Assembly (NCBI GenBank): GCA_030540395.1
Contig: JAUNWI010000011.1
Location: 1-64,000 of the forward strand
Source of the DNA: Phascolarctobacterium sp.
GTDB taxonomy: Bacteria; Bacillota; Negativicutes; Acidaminococcales; Acidaminococcaceae
Length of the DNA stretch: 64,000 nt
Direction: 5' to 3'
Shown: positions 40,267-49,588 of the stretch, one piece after another
How the letters are laid out: each line of letters starts with the position of its first letter
Position numbering within the stretch: position 1 is the first letter of the stretch
Notes under the pieces: generated by a model
Seen by the model: the letters and a program-made list of their open reading frames with translations, nothing else
What the model was told of the DNA's origin: nothing
Databases searched by the model: none
Position numbers and translations under genes: made by a program

Positions 40267-40292
40267 GGGTAACGAAACGTTACTCGAAACAA
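40267..40292. repeat. 26-bp palindrome-containing repeat R4, copy 1
   Basis: Identical over 26 bp to 45890-45915. Contains GTAAC-GAAAC-GTTAC (5-bp arms) followed by TCGAAACAA. Lies between two convergent terminators. Confidence 0.7.
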
Positions 40293-40300
40293 AAGTTCAT

Positions 40301-40334
40301 AAAAATACCAGTCCCCGCCACTGCGAAGACTGGT
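40301..40334 (-). terminator. Terminator of ppk
   Basis: ACCAGTC/GACTGGT stem with an inner GC-rich part, then ATTTTTA on the minus strand. Confidence 0.75.
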
Positions 40335-40348
40335 AATTTTTTATACTT

Positions 40349-42451
40349 TTATCTTCTACTGAACACAGGCTGCAGGCGCTGCTCCATGGGCAGCTTATCC
40401 CCCGTCACAGCCAGCTGTGCCATCTCATAGAGCGTAGCTTGGGCGCTAACAGGCTCCAGCTTGTTATGGACTCGGCGATAGGTGCCATTGGACTGCATCA
40501 TGTGGGCGCCCACATTGTCCCTCAAATACAAATCCAGCAGGCCCTTGATGCGGTGGATATGCTCCTCCGTTTCCACAGGGAAGAACAGCTCCACGCGGTC
40601 GTTCAGGTTACGGGGCATCCAGTCCGCACTGGACAGATACAGCTGCTCCTCGCCGCCGTTGGCAAACCAGAAGATGCGACTGTGCTCCAGCTGGCGACCC
40701 ACGATGCTGCGCACCGTGATATTCTCGCTAATGCCCTCAATGCCCGTGCGCAGACCGCAAATGCCCCGCACAATCAAATCAATATGCACACCGGCGGCAG
40801 AGGCCTCGTACAGCTTTTGAATCACAGGATAGTCAATGAGGGAGTTCATCTTGGCAATAATATGCCCCTCCTTGCCCATCTGCACCATGTTGATTTCGTT
40901 ATTTATCAGGGAATAAATCTTCTCCCGCAGACCCAAGGGAGCCATGACCAGCTTGTTCCACACCGGGGGCTCGCCATAGCCGCTGAGCAGGTTAAAAAAG
41001 GCGGAAGCATCAATGCCAAATTCGTCATTGGCCGTCATTAGGCCAAGGTCCGTATAAAGCTTGGCAGTGCTGTCGTTGTAGTTGCCCGTGCCCAGATGCA
41101 CATAACGCTTGATGCCGTTGTCCTCCTTGCGCACAATGAGGATGATTTTGGCGTGGGTCTTGAGGCCTACCAGGCCGTAAATTACATGGCAGCCAGCCTT
41201 TTCCAAGCGGCGAGCCCAGAGGATATTATTCTCCTCGTCAAAACGTGCCTTTAATTCCACCAAAACCGTAACCTGCTTGCCATTTTCCGCAGCGCGGGCC
41301 AGGGCGGCAACAATGGGACTGTTGCCGCTGACGCGGTACAGGGTTTGCTTGATAGCCAACACCTTGGGGTCGTCGGCAGCATCGCTGACTAGCTTCACCA
41401 CCGGGTCGAAGCTTTCATAAGGATGGTGCAAAAGGATATCGTTTTGGCGAATAGCGGCGAACAAATCGCTGTCATCGGGCAGCTCCAAGGGGCGCTGGGG
41501 CACAAAGGGCTCGTGGAGCCAGGGCCACATGCCCTTGAGACCGGTAAACTTAAAGAAGCAGGTGGGGTCCAAGGGCCCGTTGATTTCGTAGATTTCCAAA
41601 TCGCTGACGTCGAGATTTTCTTCCAAGAACTTCTTGATGCGGCTGTTGTTGGTCTTGAAAATTTCCAAACGCACCGCAGCGCCGCGCTTACGCTTGCGCA
41701 GGGACTCCTCCACCTCCTTCAGCAGGTCCACGCTGTCCTCTTCCTCTAAATCCAAATCACTGTCGCGGGTAACCCTAAAGGGCACCACATCCAAAATTTG
41801 GCAGCCCTTGAACAAATCCTGACAATGGCTGGCAATAATGTCCTCCAAAAAGACGAAGGTGCGCCTTTCCTCTGGGGGCACCTCCAAAATACGGTCCAAA
41901 ACGGAGGGCACCTGAATAAGGCCCATGCTGTGTTCGCCGTCGGACTTAATCAGCTCCACAGCCAAATTTTGCGTTTTGTTGGCCAAAAAAGGGAAGGGAC
42001 GGGAAGCATCCACCGCCATGGGGGTCAAAACAGGATAAATGACCTCGCGATAATACTCCTCCAGCCAATCCTTGCCCATTTCCGTGAGGTTTTCCACCCG
42101 CCGAAAATGCAGCCCCACTCCATCCATTTCGCCCAAAAGGGCCATCAAATACTTGGTTTGGGTACGAATTTGCTCGTGGGCAGATTCAGAGATGGCCTCC
42201 AGCTGCTCCTTGACGGATAGGCCCGTAGCATCCACCTTTTCCACACCGTTGTCCAAGCTGTTCCACAGGCCGGCCACCCGCACCATAAAGAATTCATCCA
42301 AATTGGAGGCGGAAATGGCGATAAACTTGAGCCTTTCCAAAAGGGGCGCTTCCTTGAACATGGCCTCCTTTAAAACACGCAGGTTGAACTTCAGCCAGCT
42401 CAGCTCGCGATTATAAAAGTATTCCGGTTTATTTAATTCTAGCTTTTTCAT
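40349..42451 (-). CDS. ppk: Polyphosphate kinase 1
   Basis: A 700-aa PPK1 that polymerises the ATP gamma-phosphate into polyphosphate, reversibly. N-terminal FYNRELSWLKFN, middle QTLYRVSGNSPIVAALARAA, catalytic histidine region YVHLGTGNYNDSTAKLYTDL, and C-terminal second PLD-like part are all present; length is normal. Its start overlaps the stop of the preceding Ppx/GppA-HD gene by a few bases, so the two are one operon. Confidence 0.96.
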   Translation of the reverse strand: MKKLELNKPEYFYNRELSWLKFNLRVLKEAMFKEAPLLERLKFIAISASNLDEFFMVRVAGLWNSLDNGVEKVDATGLSVKEQLEAISESAHEQIRTQTKYLMALLGEMDGVGLHFRRVENLTEMGKDWLEEYYREVIYPVLTPMAVDASRPFPFLANKTQNLAVELIKSDGEHSMGLIQVPSVLDRILEVPPEERRTFVFLEDIIASHCQDLFKGCQILDVVPFRVTRDSDLDLEEEDSVDLLKEVEESLRKRKRGAAVRLEIFKTNNSRIKKFLEENLDVSDLEIYEINGPLDPTCFFKFTGLKGMWPWLHEPFVPQRPLELPDDSDLFAAIRQNDILLHHPYESFDPVVKLVSDAADDPKVLAIKQTLYRVSGNSPIVAALARAAENGKQVTVLVELKARFDEENNILWARRLEKAGCHVIYGLVGLKTHAKIILIVRKEDNGIKRYVHLGTGNYNDSTAKLYTDLGLMTANDEFGIDASAFFNLLSGYGEPPVWNKLVMAPLGLREKIYSLINNEINMVQMGKEGHIIAKMNSLIDYPVIQKLYEASAAGVHIDLIVRGICGLRTGIEGISENITVRSIVGRQLEHSRIFWFANGGEEQLYLSSADWMPRNLNDRVELFFPVETEEHIHRIKGLLDLYLRDNVGAHMMQSNGTYRRVHNKLEPVSAQATLYEMAQLAVTGDKLPMEQRLQPVFSRR

Positions 42452-44001
42452 TATTTATCCACCCGTTCTAAAATCGGCTTAATACCATAAACCTCCTCAA
42501 AGAAGGAGGACTTATCCTCAAAGGTCCACATTTCCAAGGCCAAATCCGTTTTGCTGACGGCCTGAATCTTAAGCTTGTTATCCTTCAGCGTTACGTTACA
42601 GCTGCGAATCTTTTGCAGATAGCTGCGATCCAAGGCATCCGCCAGGCGCACAATAGCAGCCAGCTTGGCCACCACGGCCACCATATCCCGGGGCACCTTG
42701 GGCGCCAGAGGCTTGCTTTGGTCAAAGAGCTTGTTGGCGTGGTAGTAGGAAGCCAAGGCCACAATCTGCTTATCCCTATCGCTAAGGCCCAGTATATCCG
42801 TGGAGCTAATCAGCTGATAGGTATACAAGGAATGGCTGCGCATGCAGATATATTTGCCTATATCATGGAGAATGCAGGTAGCACGCAAAAGCAGGCGCTC
42901 GTACTCACCCATGCTGTAATATTTGGCAATGGCCTCGAAAATCGTCACGGCCAAGCGCTCCACCTGTTGGACATGGTGCTTGTCGTATAAATAACGTTGG
43001 CCGATGCAATGGAAAAGGCTGATGAGCTCCTGCTCCCATTCCTTGCACAGGGCCAGATTGGTTTTGCGACCAATATGCAAAAGCTGCATACCATCAATAA
43101 AGCTGTCGCCGGTGATGACGATTTCCTGAGCCGGCAAAAGATGCAGCAGCTGCTCGTACAAAAGCACCGTTGGCAAGGCCAGCTCCGCCACATGCTCAGG
43201 AATATTATAGGCACTGATGAGCTGGGGCAGGTTCATACGCCGCATTTTGGCAAAGAAGTTGTGGAAGTCCTCGGCCTTGATGCGATGCACCATTTGGCCC
43301 TCATCCAGGCCCAGCATGCGCAACAGCAGCTCCGTTTCCGTGCCGGACAGTACCAAATATTGCACGCTGCTTTGCTTCAGCTCCTGGCGCACAGGGCCGA
43401 TGGTGCTGCTCAAAAACTCCGTCAAAGCCTTGTTAAAATGGATGCTCTCCCGGCGGTTGCGGTCAAAGCTTTCCTTGATGCGGATAATGCCCACATGGAA
43501 GTTTTCCTGGTAGCGAATCTGCTCATCCTGCACCAAGGTCACGCCCAGGCCCCCGCTGGAAATATCCATCATCAGCATGCCCTCACGCTCACTGCTGATT
43601 TTGGCATTCTTCAAGGTTTGACGAATGGCCACAAATTTGGTGTAAATTTCCTTGGGCATATCCACAACCTCGACCTCCAGGCCGGTTTTGCTATAAATTT
43701 GGTCCAAAAGAAAGATTTGGTTGCTGGCCTCCCGCACGGCGGTGGTAGCCTGCAGCTTGTATTCCTCCACCCCGTATTCCACCATCAGGCGTTTAAAGCC
43801 CTGCAAAATCTCGCAGATTTCCGAAACAAGCTCAAAGGGAATAATTTTATTTTTAAAGGTTGCCTCACCTAGGCGAATCCGTCGACTTACACGTTCGATA
43901 ACTTTATACTTATCAAGATTGCGATACTCTGTAATCTGCATACTGATCTTTTCAGAGCCCAGATGAATGGCGGCAAAGGTAGTATGTGATTTGCGTTTCA
44001 T
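42451..44001 (-). CDS. Degenerate Ppx/GppA-like protein with HD domain
   Basis: About 516 aa. The N-terminal ASKHA fold of exopolyphosphatase/pppGpp phosphatase is recognisable (FAAIHLGSEKISMQI; MDISSGGLGVTL) but the active-site aspartate of the phosphate-1 loop (normally D-x-GSNS) is histidine and the DLGGGSTE loop is DISSGGLG. A C-terminal HD-type domain (ATCILHDIGKYI near 385) remains. Compare the intact paralogue at 44177. Co-operonic with ppk, so it may regulate or bind polyphosphate rather than cut it. GGAGG lies 8 nt before ATG 44001. Confidence 0.8.
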   Translation of the reverse strand: MKRKSHTTFAAIHLGSEKISMQITEYRNLDKYKVIERVSRRIRLGEATFKNKIIPFELVSEICEILQGFKRLMVEYGVEEYKLQATTAVREASNQIFLLDQIYSKTGLEVEVVDMPKEIYTKFVAIRQTLKNAKISSEREGMLMMDISSGGLGVTLVQDEQIRYQENFHVGIIRIKESFDRNRRESIHFNKALTEFLSSTIGPVRQELKQSSVQYLVLSGTETELLLRMLGLDEGQMVHRIKAEDFHNFFAKMRRMNLPQLISAYNIPEHVAELALPTVLLYEQLLHLLPAQEIVITGDSFIDGMQLLHIGRKTNLALCKEWEQELISLFHCIGQRYLYDKHHVQQVERLAVTIFEAIAKYYSMGEYERLLLRATCILHDIGKYICMRSHSLYTYQLISSTDILGLSDRDKQIVALASYYHANKLFDQSKPLAPKVPRDMVAVVAKLAAIVRLADALDRSYLQKIRSCNVTLKDNKLKIQAVSKTDLALEMWTFEDKSSFFEEVYGIKPILERVDK

Positions 44002-44055
44002 GGTCAGCGCCTCCAAAATTATTATATATATAGTATTCTATTTACAGCGGAAAAG

Positions 44056-44113
44056 TCCTGCGTTCTTACATAAATTTGACAATTTTACACGGATTTTAAG
44101 TTTCAACGCAGGA
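44056..44113. promoter_or_regulatory. Inverted repeat in divergent ppk/ppx promoter region
   Basis: Perfect 9-bp inverted copies TCCTGCGTT (44056-44064) and AACGCAGGA (44105-44113), centres 49 bp apart, between divergent genes of the same pathway. A -10 like TATAAT for the plus gene lies at about 44137. Possible shared operator. Confidence 0.4.
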
Positions 44114-44176
44114 ATTTTGGTTTTTGTGGGTAATATAATACTTAAGTAATTTTAAATTACTTGGAGGAGAAGGAAT

Positions 44177-45796
44177 ATGCAGAGAATAGCAATCATAGAT
44201 ATCGGCTCCAACTCGGCGCGCCTGGTTGTCAGTCATATCTACAAAAACGGGGCCTATAACATGGTCTACAACCAAAAGGAAGCACTGCGCTTAAGCCAAA
44301 AGGTGGATGGGCAAAACCTATTGACCGAGGAAGCCTTCACCTGCACCATTGACACCATGCGCAGCTTCGCCCATATGTGCAAGGTTTATCAGGCTGATAA
44401 GACCATTGCGGTGGCTACAGCAGCCATTCGTAATGCGACCAATGGCGCCGAGCTGGTAGCCAAGGTGGCGGAGGAGACCGGCATTCAGCTTCACATTATT
44501 TCTGGCAAAACGGAGGCGTACATCAGCTACTTGGGCGTTATCAATACCTTGGACGTGAAAAATGGCATTATCTTCGACTTGGGCGGTGGCAGCACGGAGC
44601 TGATTTTGTTCAAGAACCGCAAGATTTTGGAGAGCGTTTCCCTGCCCCTGGGCGCCGTGAATACTACGGGTATGTTCAATATTCGCAACGAAATGCCCCC
44701 CAATGTTTATAATGATGTGAGCGCCTTTGTCATGAGCCGTCTGAACCAATATCCCTGGCTCAAGCAGAACAACCTGCCCCTCATTGGTGTTGGTGGCACG
44801 GCCCGTACTGTAGCCAAGATTATTCAGCGTGCCAAAAAATATCCTGCTACCAAAATCCATAATTATGCTTATCCTGTGCAAACCTTCCGTAGCTTTTTCA
44901 ATAAACTGCGCCTGACCAATCTCGAGCAGCGCAAAAAAATTTCCGGTCTTAGCTCCGAGCGTAGCGATATTATTTTGGCCGGCAGCAGCATTATTAGCTG
45001 TCTTTTGGAGGCCACCGGCGCCAAAAAGCTCATCACCAGCGGCTGCGGCCTGCGCGAGGGTCTTTTTTACGATTACTATTCCAAGTCCAATAACGTTCCC
45101 CTCATTGCTAAGAATATTTTGGAGCGCAGCCGGGAAAACACTCTGAGTCTTTTCGAAGCGGATACTGCCCATGCGCGGCATATTACCAAGCTGGCCCTGG
45201 CCATGTTCGATGGTTGGATGGAGCTGCACAAGGTGCGCAAGAGCTACCGCCGCCTGCTGGAGACAGCAGCACTGCTCCACGATATCGGCATTACCATCAA
45301 CTTTTACAGCCATGCTCGCCACAGCGCCTACATGATTCAGAATGCCAAGCTTTTTGGCCTCACCCACAAGGAGCAAATTATTACCAGCGCCATTGCCGGC
45401 TGGCATAATGGCATTTCCAAAAACTACTTTAAATCACGCTTTTATAAAGAAATGCTGACGGAAAGCAACTGGAAGCTCATCAACAAGCTGTCCCTGCTTT
45501 TGGCACTGGCCGAAAGTCTGGATTACTCCGAAATGCGCATGGTGCACACACTGACCCCCAGCTTCAATAAAAAGAACGCCCTGCTCACCATTCACTCCGA
45601 GCACATTCCCACCATCGAAATGCACCAGCTCCAGGACCACATGTCCTGGTTCAAAAAGGCCTTTGGGGTGGAGCTGAAGGTGGAGGTTATTCAGGACCCG
45701 GAGGACATGCTCCTGCCCTCGGAGGATGCTCCTGATAGCGCCTTGGACAGACTGTTGCAGGAGCTAGACGCGGATAAGCCCCAAAAGCAGGAGTGA
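44177..45796 (+). CDS. ppx: Exopolyphosphatase/pppGpp phosphatase with HD domain
   Basis: A 539-aa Ppx/GppA family enzyme: IDIGSNSARLVV (residues 6-17), FDLGGGSTELILF, GVGGTARTVAKI, and a C-terminal HD-like domain (AALLHDIGITINFYSHARHS). All family nucleotide/phosphate loops are intact. It hydrolyses terminal phosphate from polyphosphate or pppGpp. Divergent from the ppk operon, opposing its activity. GGAGGAGAAGG precedes the ATG. Confidence 0.92.
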   Translation: MQRIAIIDIGSNSARLVVSHIYKNGAYNMVYNQKEALRLSQKVDGQNLLTEEAFTCTIDTMRSFAHMCKVYQADKTIAVATAAIRNATNGAELVAKVAEETGIQLHIISGKTEAYISYLGVINTLDVKNGIIFDLGGGSTELILFKNRKILESVSLPLGAVNTTGMFNIRNEMPPNVYNDVSAFVMSRLNQYPWLKQNNLPLIGVGGTARTVAKIIQRAKKYPATKIHNYAYPVQTFRSFFNKLRLTNLEQRKKISGLSSERSDIILAGSSIISCLLEATGAKKLITSGCGLREGLFYDYYSKSNNVPLIAKNILERSRENTLSLFEADTAHARHITKLALAMFDGWMELHKVRKSYRRLLETAALLHDIGITINFYSHARHSAYMIQNAKLFGLTHKEQIITSAIAGWHNGISKNYFKSRFYKEMLTESNWKLINKLSLLLALAESLDYSEMRMVHTLTPSFNKKNALLTIHSEHIPTIEMHQLQDHMSWFKKAFGVELKVEVIQDPEDMLLPSEDAPDSALDRLLQELDADKPQKQE

Positions 45797-45837
45797 TGGA
45801 TTAAGCTTATCTTGAACCGAACAGTGCTATAAATGCT

Positions 45838-45884
45838 AAAGCACACTACTAACGAGTTTTTACTCTTAGTAGTGTGCTTTTTGT
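45838..45884 (+). terminator. Terminator of ppx
   Basis: AAAGCACACTACTAA/TTAGTAGTGTGCTTT 15-bp stem, T tract. Confidence 0.9.
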
Positions 45885-45889
45885 GCTTG

Positions 45890-45915
45890 GGGTAACGAAA
45901 CGTTACTCGAAACAA
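45890..45915. repeat. 26-bp palindrome-containing repeat R4, copy 2
   Basis: Same 26 bp as 40267-40292. It sits 10 bp after the ppx terminator and 10 bp before the stop of the convergent M20 peptidase gene. Both copies lie between convergent genes. Confidence 0.7.
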
Positions 45916-45925
45916 GTGTTTATAT

Positions 45926-47053
45926 TTATTCTGCCGCAGCCACCAAAATGCCGTACACCATGAGGGCGGAATTGTAAAGGTCCTCTTCCTTCAGGAATTC
46001 CTCCACCGTATGCACGTTGGCCATGCCTGTGCCTAAAATCACGCAGGGTACACCGGCAGCATTGATAAAGTTGGCATCACTGCCACCGCCGGTCAACGTT
46101 ACATCGGGAGTAAAGCCATGGGCAGCGCAGGCCTTCTTCGCCAGCTCCACCACAGGGCTATCTTCCTCAACTAGGAAGGAGCTGTATTTGTGCTCCACGT
46201 TGGCCACTGCCTTGGCACCATATTTTTCGGCGCTTTCCACAATGGTGTTGACGATTTCATCACGAATAGCAGCCAGCTTGTCGTTGTTGCGGCTGCGGGC
46301 GTCACCCTGAATGGTTACCAAATCAGGTACCACGTTGGTAGCCACGCCGCCGGCAATAATGCCGATATTGGCAGTGGTTTCCTCGTCAATGCGACCGTAG
46401 CGCTTTACGTCAGCCAAGGCCTTGGCCGCAATCATGACAGCGTTGATGCCCTTTTCCGGCTCGATGCCGCCATGGGCCTTTTTGCCATAGACCTCGATAG
46501 TATAGCGATATTGCCCCGGCGCGCCCACTACGATTTCACCAGGTGCGCCCTCGCCGTCCAGGGCGTAGCCCACGTCGGCGCGCAGGCGGGACTTATCCAT
46601 GCAGCGGGAGCCGTTGACGCCACCCTCTTCTGCAATGGTGAAGAGAATTTGGATATCGCCGTGAGGCGCGCCGCTTTCCGCCAGTAGGCGCAGGCCCTCC
46701 AAAATGCCTACCACGCCGCTCTTGTCATCGCCGCCTAAAATGGTAGTGCCATCGCTATAGAGCACGCCGTCCTTTTGCACCACAGTGGTGCCACCGCAGG
46801 GCTCCACGCCGTCCATATGGGCAGAAAGCAGCACTGCCGTAGCACCAGCCTTGGTGCCCGGCAAAAAGGCCCACAAATTGCCGCAGTTGCCGCCCAATTG
46901 CTGGCCTGCGTCATCCTCCTCCACAGTAAAGCCCAAGCCCTCCAGCTTGGCCTTAAGATAGTCAAAAACAGGACGCTCCTTGAGGGTGTGGCAGGGAATA
47001 GCCACAATCTCCTTAAATTCTGCCAGCATGCGTTCTTTATTCACTGTAATCAT
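45926..47053 (-). CDS. M20 family metallopeptidase (peptidase T-like)
   Basis: About 375 aa. Metal-site motifs: LLSAHMDGVEP (His-x-Asp), TTILGGDDKSGVVG (bridging Asp), FTIAEEGGVNGS (catalytic and metal Glu pair), ALDGEG, and a late histidine in MANVHTVEE. Lid domain begins GQYRYTIEVYGKKAHGG. Likely a di-zinc exopeptidase of the PepT-like subgroup. AAAGGAGG lies before ATG 47053; an ATG 21 nt earlier overlaps that site. Confidence 0.88.
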   Translation of the reverse strand: MITVNKERMLAEFKEIVAIPCHTLKERPVFDYLKAKLEGLGFTVEEDDAGQQLGGNCGNLWAFLPGTKAGATAVLLSAHMDGVEPCGGTTVVQKDGVLYSDGTTILGGDDKSGVVGILEGLRLLAESGAPHGDIQILFTIAEEGGVNGSRCMDKSRLRADVGYALDGEGAPGEIVVGAPGQYRYTIEVYGKKAHGGIEPEKGINAVMIAAKALADVKRYGRIDEETTANIGIIAGGVATNVVPDLVTIQGDARSRNNDKLAAIRDEIVNTIVESAEKYGAKAVANVEHKYSSFLVEEDSPVVELAKKACAAHGFTPDVTLTGGGSDANFINAAGVPCVILGTGMANVHTVEEFLKEEDLYNSALMVYGILVAAAE

Positions 47054-47124
47054 GTTTGTGCCTCCTTTGTTCATGCACTATGCGCCGTTTGGCTGCCCTG
47101 TAAAAGCACAGCCACCAGCTTGCT

Positions 47125-47682
47125 TTAGATAAAACCAGTGTGCTCCAAAACGATTTTGATGCCAATGGCAATCAAAACCAAGCCACCGATGATGTTAGCA
47201 TTTTTGCCCACGGCTGAGCCCAAGCGAAAGCCCGCCATGCCACCGAAGGTGGCAATGGCGAAGGTGACCACGCCTATCAGCGTGGAGGCCAGCCAAATAT
47301 TGGTATTTAAAAAGGCCAGACTAATACCCACAGCCAAGGCGTCAATGCTGGTTGCAATGGCCAGTACCGCCATTTCCTTGGTGGTATAGCTGTGCTTGAC
47401 GCTGCAGGCCTCCTTGGCCTCACGAATCATGTTCACGCCCAAATACAGCAAAAGGGCGAAGGCCAGCCAGTGGTCATAGGCCGTGATGTAATCGATAAAG
47501 GAAATCGCTCCAAAATAGCCGATAATCGGCATCAAAAACTGGAAGAAGCCAAACCAGATGCCAAAGCGTAACGCTCCCGCCGTTCTGTCGGCAGGAGTGA
47601 GCACCATGCTGCCGCAAATGGACACGGCAAAGGCATCCATGGCCAAGCTCACTGAAAGTAAAAGTAATTCTAAGAGACCCAT
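47125..47682 (-). CDS. mntP: Manganese efflux pump MntP
   Basis: A 185-aa inner membrane protein with six helices in two halves: LLLLSVSLAMDAFAVSICGS and ATSIDALAVGISLAFLNTN, the paired aspartate motifs of MntP. Exports Mn(II). No yybP-ykoY-like riboswitch is evident upstream. Not clearly in an operon with the carriers upstream (84-nt gap). Confidence 0.9.
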   Translation of the reverse strand: MGLLELLLLSVSLAMDAFAVSICGSMVLTPADRTAGALRFGIWFGFFQFLMPIIGYFGAISFIDYITAYDHWLAFALLLYLGVNMIREAKEACSVKHSYTTKEMAVLAIATSIDALAVGISLAFLNTNIWLASTLIGVVTFAIATFGGMAGFRLGSAVGKNANIIGGLVLIAIGIKIVLEHTGFI

Positions 47683-47766
47683 ATTCCCCTCATTTCTCGT
47701 TATATAAAAGATAAAATAGCTCTTGCTGCGTCAGTACCCTTTGCCAAACGCAGTAAAAACCTCGCA

Positions 47767-48249
47767 CTATTGTTGCTTGTCCTTGCCCAAAAGCTGTAAA
47801 AAGCGCTTGCGCTCAGCACTGATTTTGAGCACGCGGAAGAAGCTGCCTGTGAACATAATGCCCAAGGCAATGGCCGCCGCGTCAAGGCCTGCGGTCAAAA
47901 GGATGTTGATGCCCGGGTCATATTTGTTTTCGATAAGCTGGGCCATGCCGTTATACATTCCAAGGCCCGGCACAATGGGAAAGATACCGGGAATGACAAA
48001 CACAGTGGCCGGCTTTTTAAATATGCGGGCGGCCAGCTCGCTGAGCAAGGCTAAAATCAGCGTAGCACAAATATTGGCATAAAAGGAGCTGGCACCTAGC
48101 TCCTTGCGCACATACAGGAAAACCACCCAGCCCACGGCACCGATAATGCCGCTAATGGGCAGTGTCTTGCGCGGTGCCTGCAGCAGCACCGCAAAGGCAA
48201 TGGTGGTGGAAAAGGAAAAGGCCAAGGCGCTAAAATAATCTATCGGCAT
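47767..48249 (-). CDS. YjjB-like exporter subunit (ThrE C-terminal type), copy 1
   Basis: About 160 aa, four hydrophobic helices, with GIIGAVGWVVFLYVRKELGA and FVIPGIFPIVPGLGMYNGMA, the conserved core of DUF3815/YjjB. With its YjjP partner it forms a ThrE-type carrier; in E. coli YjjPB is reported to export succinate. GGGAGG precedes ATG 48249. Confidence 0.85.
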   Translation of the reverse strand: MPIDYFSALAFSFSTTIAFAVLLQAPRKTLPISGIIGAVGWVVFLYVRKELGASSFYANICATLILALLSELAARIFKKPATVFVIPGIFPIVPGLGMYNGMAQLIENKYDPGINILLTAGLDAAAIALGIMFTGSFFRVLKISAERKRFLQLLGKDKQQ

Positions 48250-48292
48250 GAGGGCACCTCCCTTGAGCAGGAAGCAGTGCATTTATAGTCCT

Positions 48293-49105
48293 TTATTTGT
48301 CGACCCATAAATCCCACCCCCAGTGATACCAAAGTAATAAGCTAAAGGCCAGGCCGATAGCGATGGAAATCGCAAAGAGCAAGGCCTCGGCAATGCGACT
48401 ATTGCCGCTGACCAGGTCCCCTGCCATGTAGTCACGCAGACCGTTGGTGCAGGCCACACCGGGCACAAAGGGCATCAGCGAGCCTACGATGATATTGGTT
48501 TTGGTGCATTGCACGCTGATGGCGCAGCATAAAATGGTGCAGGCGCCAATGGCTGCACCGGCTAGGGCATTTTCCCAAAAGGCACTGGGGCGATAGCCAC
48601 CCAGCTGCTTTAAAAGCACCATGGCCAGGCCACCTGTCACAAAGGCTGCCATAAAATCGTGGCTGTTGCCACCCAGCATACCCGCAAAGGTGGCGGAGCA
48701 AATGGCTGAAGCAAGGCACAGCGTCCATTTGCCATAGGGCGGACGACGGTGCAGAAAATTTTGCAGCTTGCTCATGGCCGTGGGGTAATCCACAGGCATT
48801 TTGCTGATGTCATAGGAAAAATCGTTGATTTCGCTAATATTGGTCAGATTGGTGCTGCGGTTGCGAATGCGGCTCATCATGGTGGAATTGGGAGCCGATT
48901 TGTCACCCAGCAAAATGACCGTGGGCGTAACGAAAACATTGATCTCGTGATAGCCACAGTTTTGGCAAAAGCGCATAATCGTATCCTCCACACGGGAGGT
49001 TTCCGCACCACTTTTCAAAAGCGCTTCGCCCATATTGAGAGCCACCTCGAGGATTTGCTCCCTGGTCATGGATTTTTCCATATTCTGTGCTTGCATTTCA
49101 TCCAT
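48293..49105 (-). CDS. YjjP-like exporter subunit (DUF1212), copy 1
   Basis: A 270-aa partner of YjjB: soluble N-terminal domain (GEALLKSGAETSRVEDTIMR, INVFVTPTVILL) and five to six helices with MPFVPGVACTNGLRDYMAGD. AAGGAG precedes the ATG. Its start overlaps the end of the second YjjB-like gene by 8 nt, so all four carrier genes form one operon. Confidence 0.85.
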   Translation of the reverse strand: MDEMQAQNMEKSMTREQILEVALNMGEALLKSGAETSRVEDTIMRFCQNCGYHEINVFVTPTVILLGDKSAPNSTMMSRIRNRSTNLTNISEINDFSYDISKMPVDYPTAMSKLQNFLHRRPPYGKWTLCLASAICSATFAGMLGGNSHDFMAAFVTGGLAMVLLKQLGGYRPSAFWENALAGAAIGACTILCCAISVQCTKTNIIVGSLMPFVPGVACTNGLRDYMAGDLVSGNSRIAEALLFAISIAIGLAFSLLLWYHWGWDLWVDK

Positions 49106-49559
49106 GCTTGTGGCTCCTTTCGCGTTTGATTTTAATTACTCTAAATAAACTGCCGATGAACATGATGCCCAGCGCAATGGCTGAAGCATCCATGCCGGCC
49201 TGCAGCAGCAGGGACATGCCCACATCGTACTGCTTTTCGATAATCATGGTCATGCCATTGTACATGGCTAAGCCCGGCACAATGGGAAAGATGCCGGGAA
49301 TGACGAAAACAGTCACCGGTGCTTTTACTGCTCTGGCGGCGAGCTCGCTAAGCAGGGCCACGGCCAGCGCCGCTGCCAAATTAGCGTAAAAGGAGTCCAG
49401 CTCCGCCCCATTGCGTAAATATATATATACTAGCCAGCCCACAGCACCCACCACGCCGCACAGGGGCAGCGAGCGGCGGGGAGCCTGAAAGATAATCCCA
49501 AAGGCCATGGTGGATAGCATGGCAAAAACAAAGGCTTCGGGATAGTTTAAAAGAATCAT
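49098..49559 (-). CDS. YjjB-like exporter subunit, copy 2
   Basis: A 153-aa paralogue of 47767-48249 sharing VFVIPGIFPIVPGLAMYNGM and ALGIMFIGSLFRV. GTAGGAGG lies before the ATG. Part of the duplicated P-B-P-B operon. Confidence 0.85.
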   Translation of the reverse strand: MILLNYPEAFVFAMLSTMAFGIIFQAPRRSLPLCGVVGAVGWLVYIYLRNGAELDSFYANLAAALAVALLSELAARAVKAPVTVFVIPGIFPIVPGLAMYNGMTMIIEKQYDVGMSLLLQAGMDASAIALGIMFIGSLFRVIKIKRERSHKHG

Positions 49560-49588
49560 GCCTGCCTCCTACCTTTTTGGAAAAATAA

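Noticed and set aside
44177-45796. Prophage or integrative element boundaries around tRNA genes
   Set aside because: No integrase gene and no duplicated tRNA 3' ends near either tRNA in the window.
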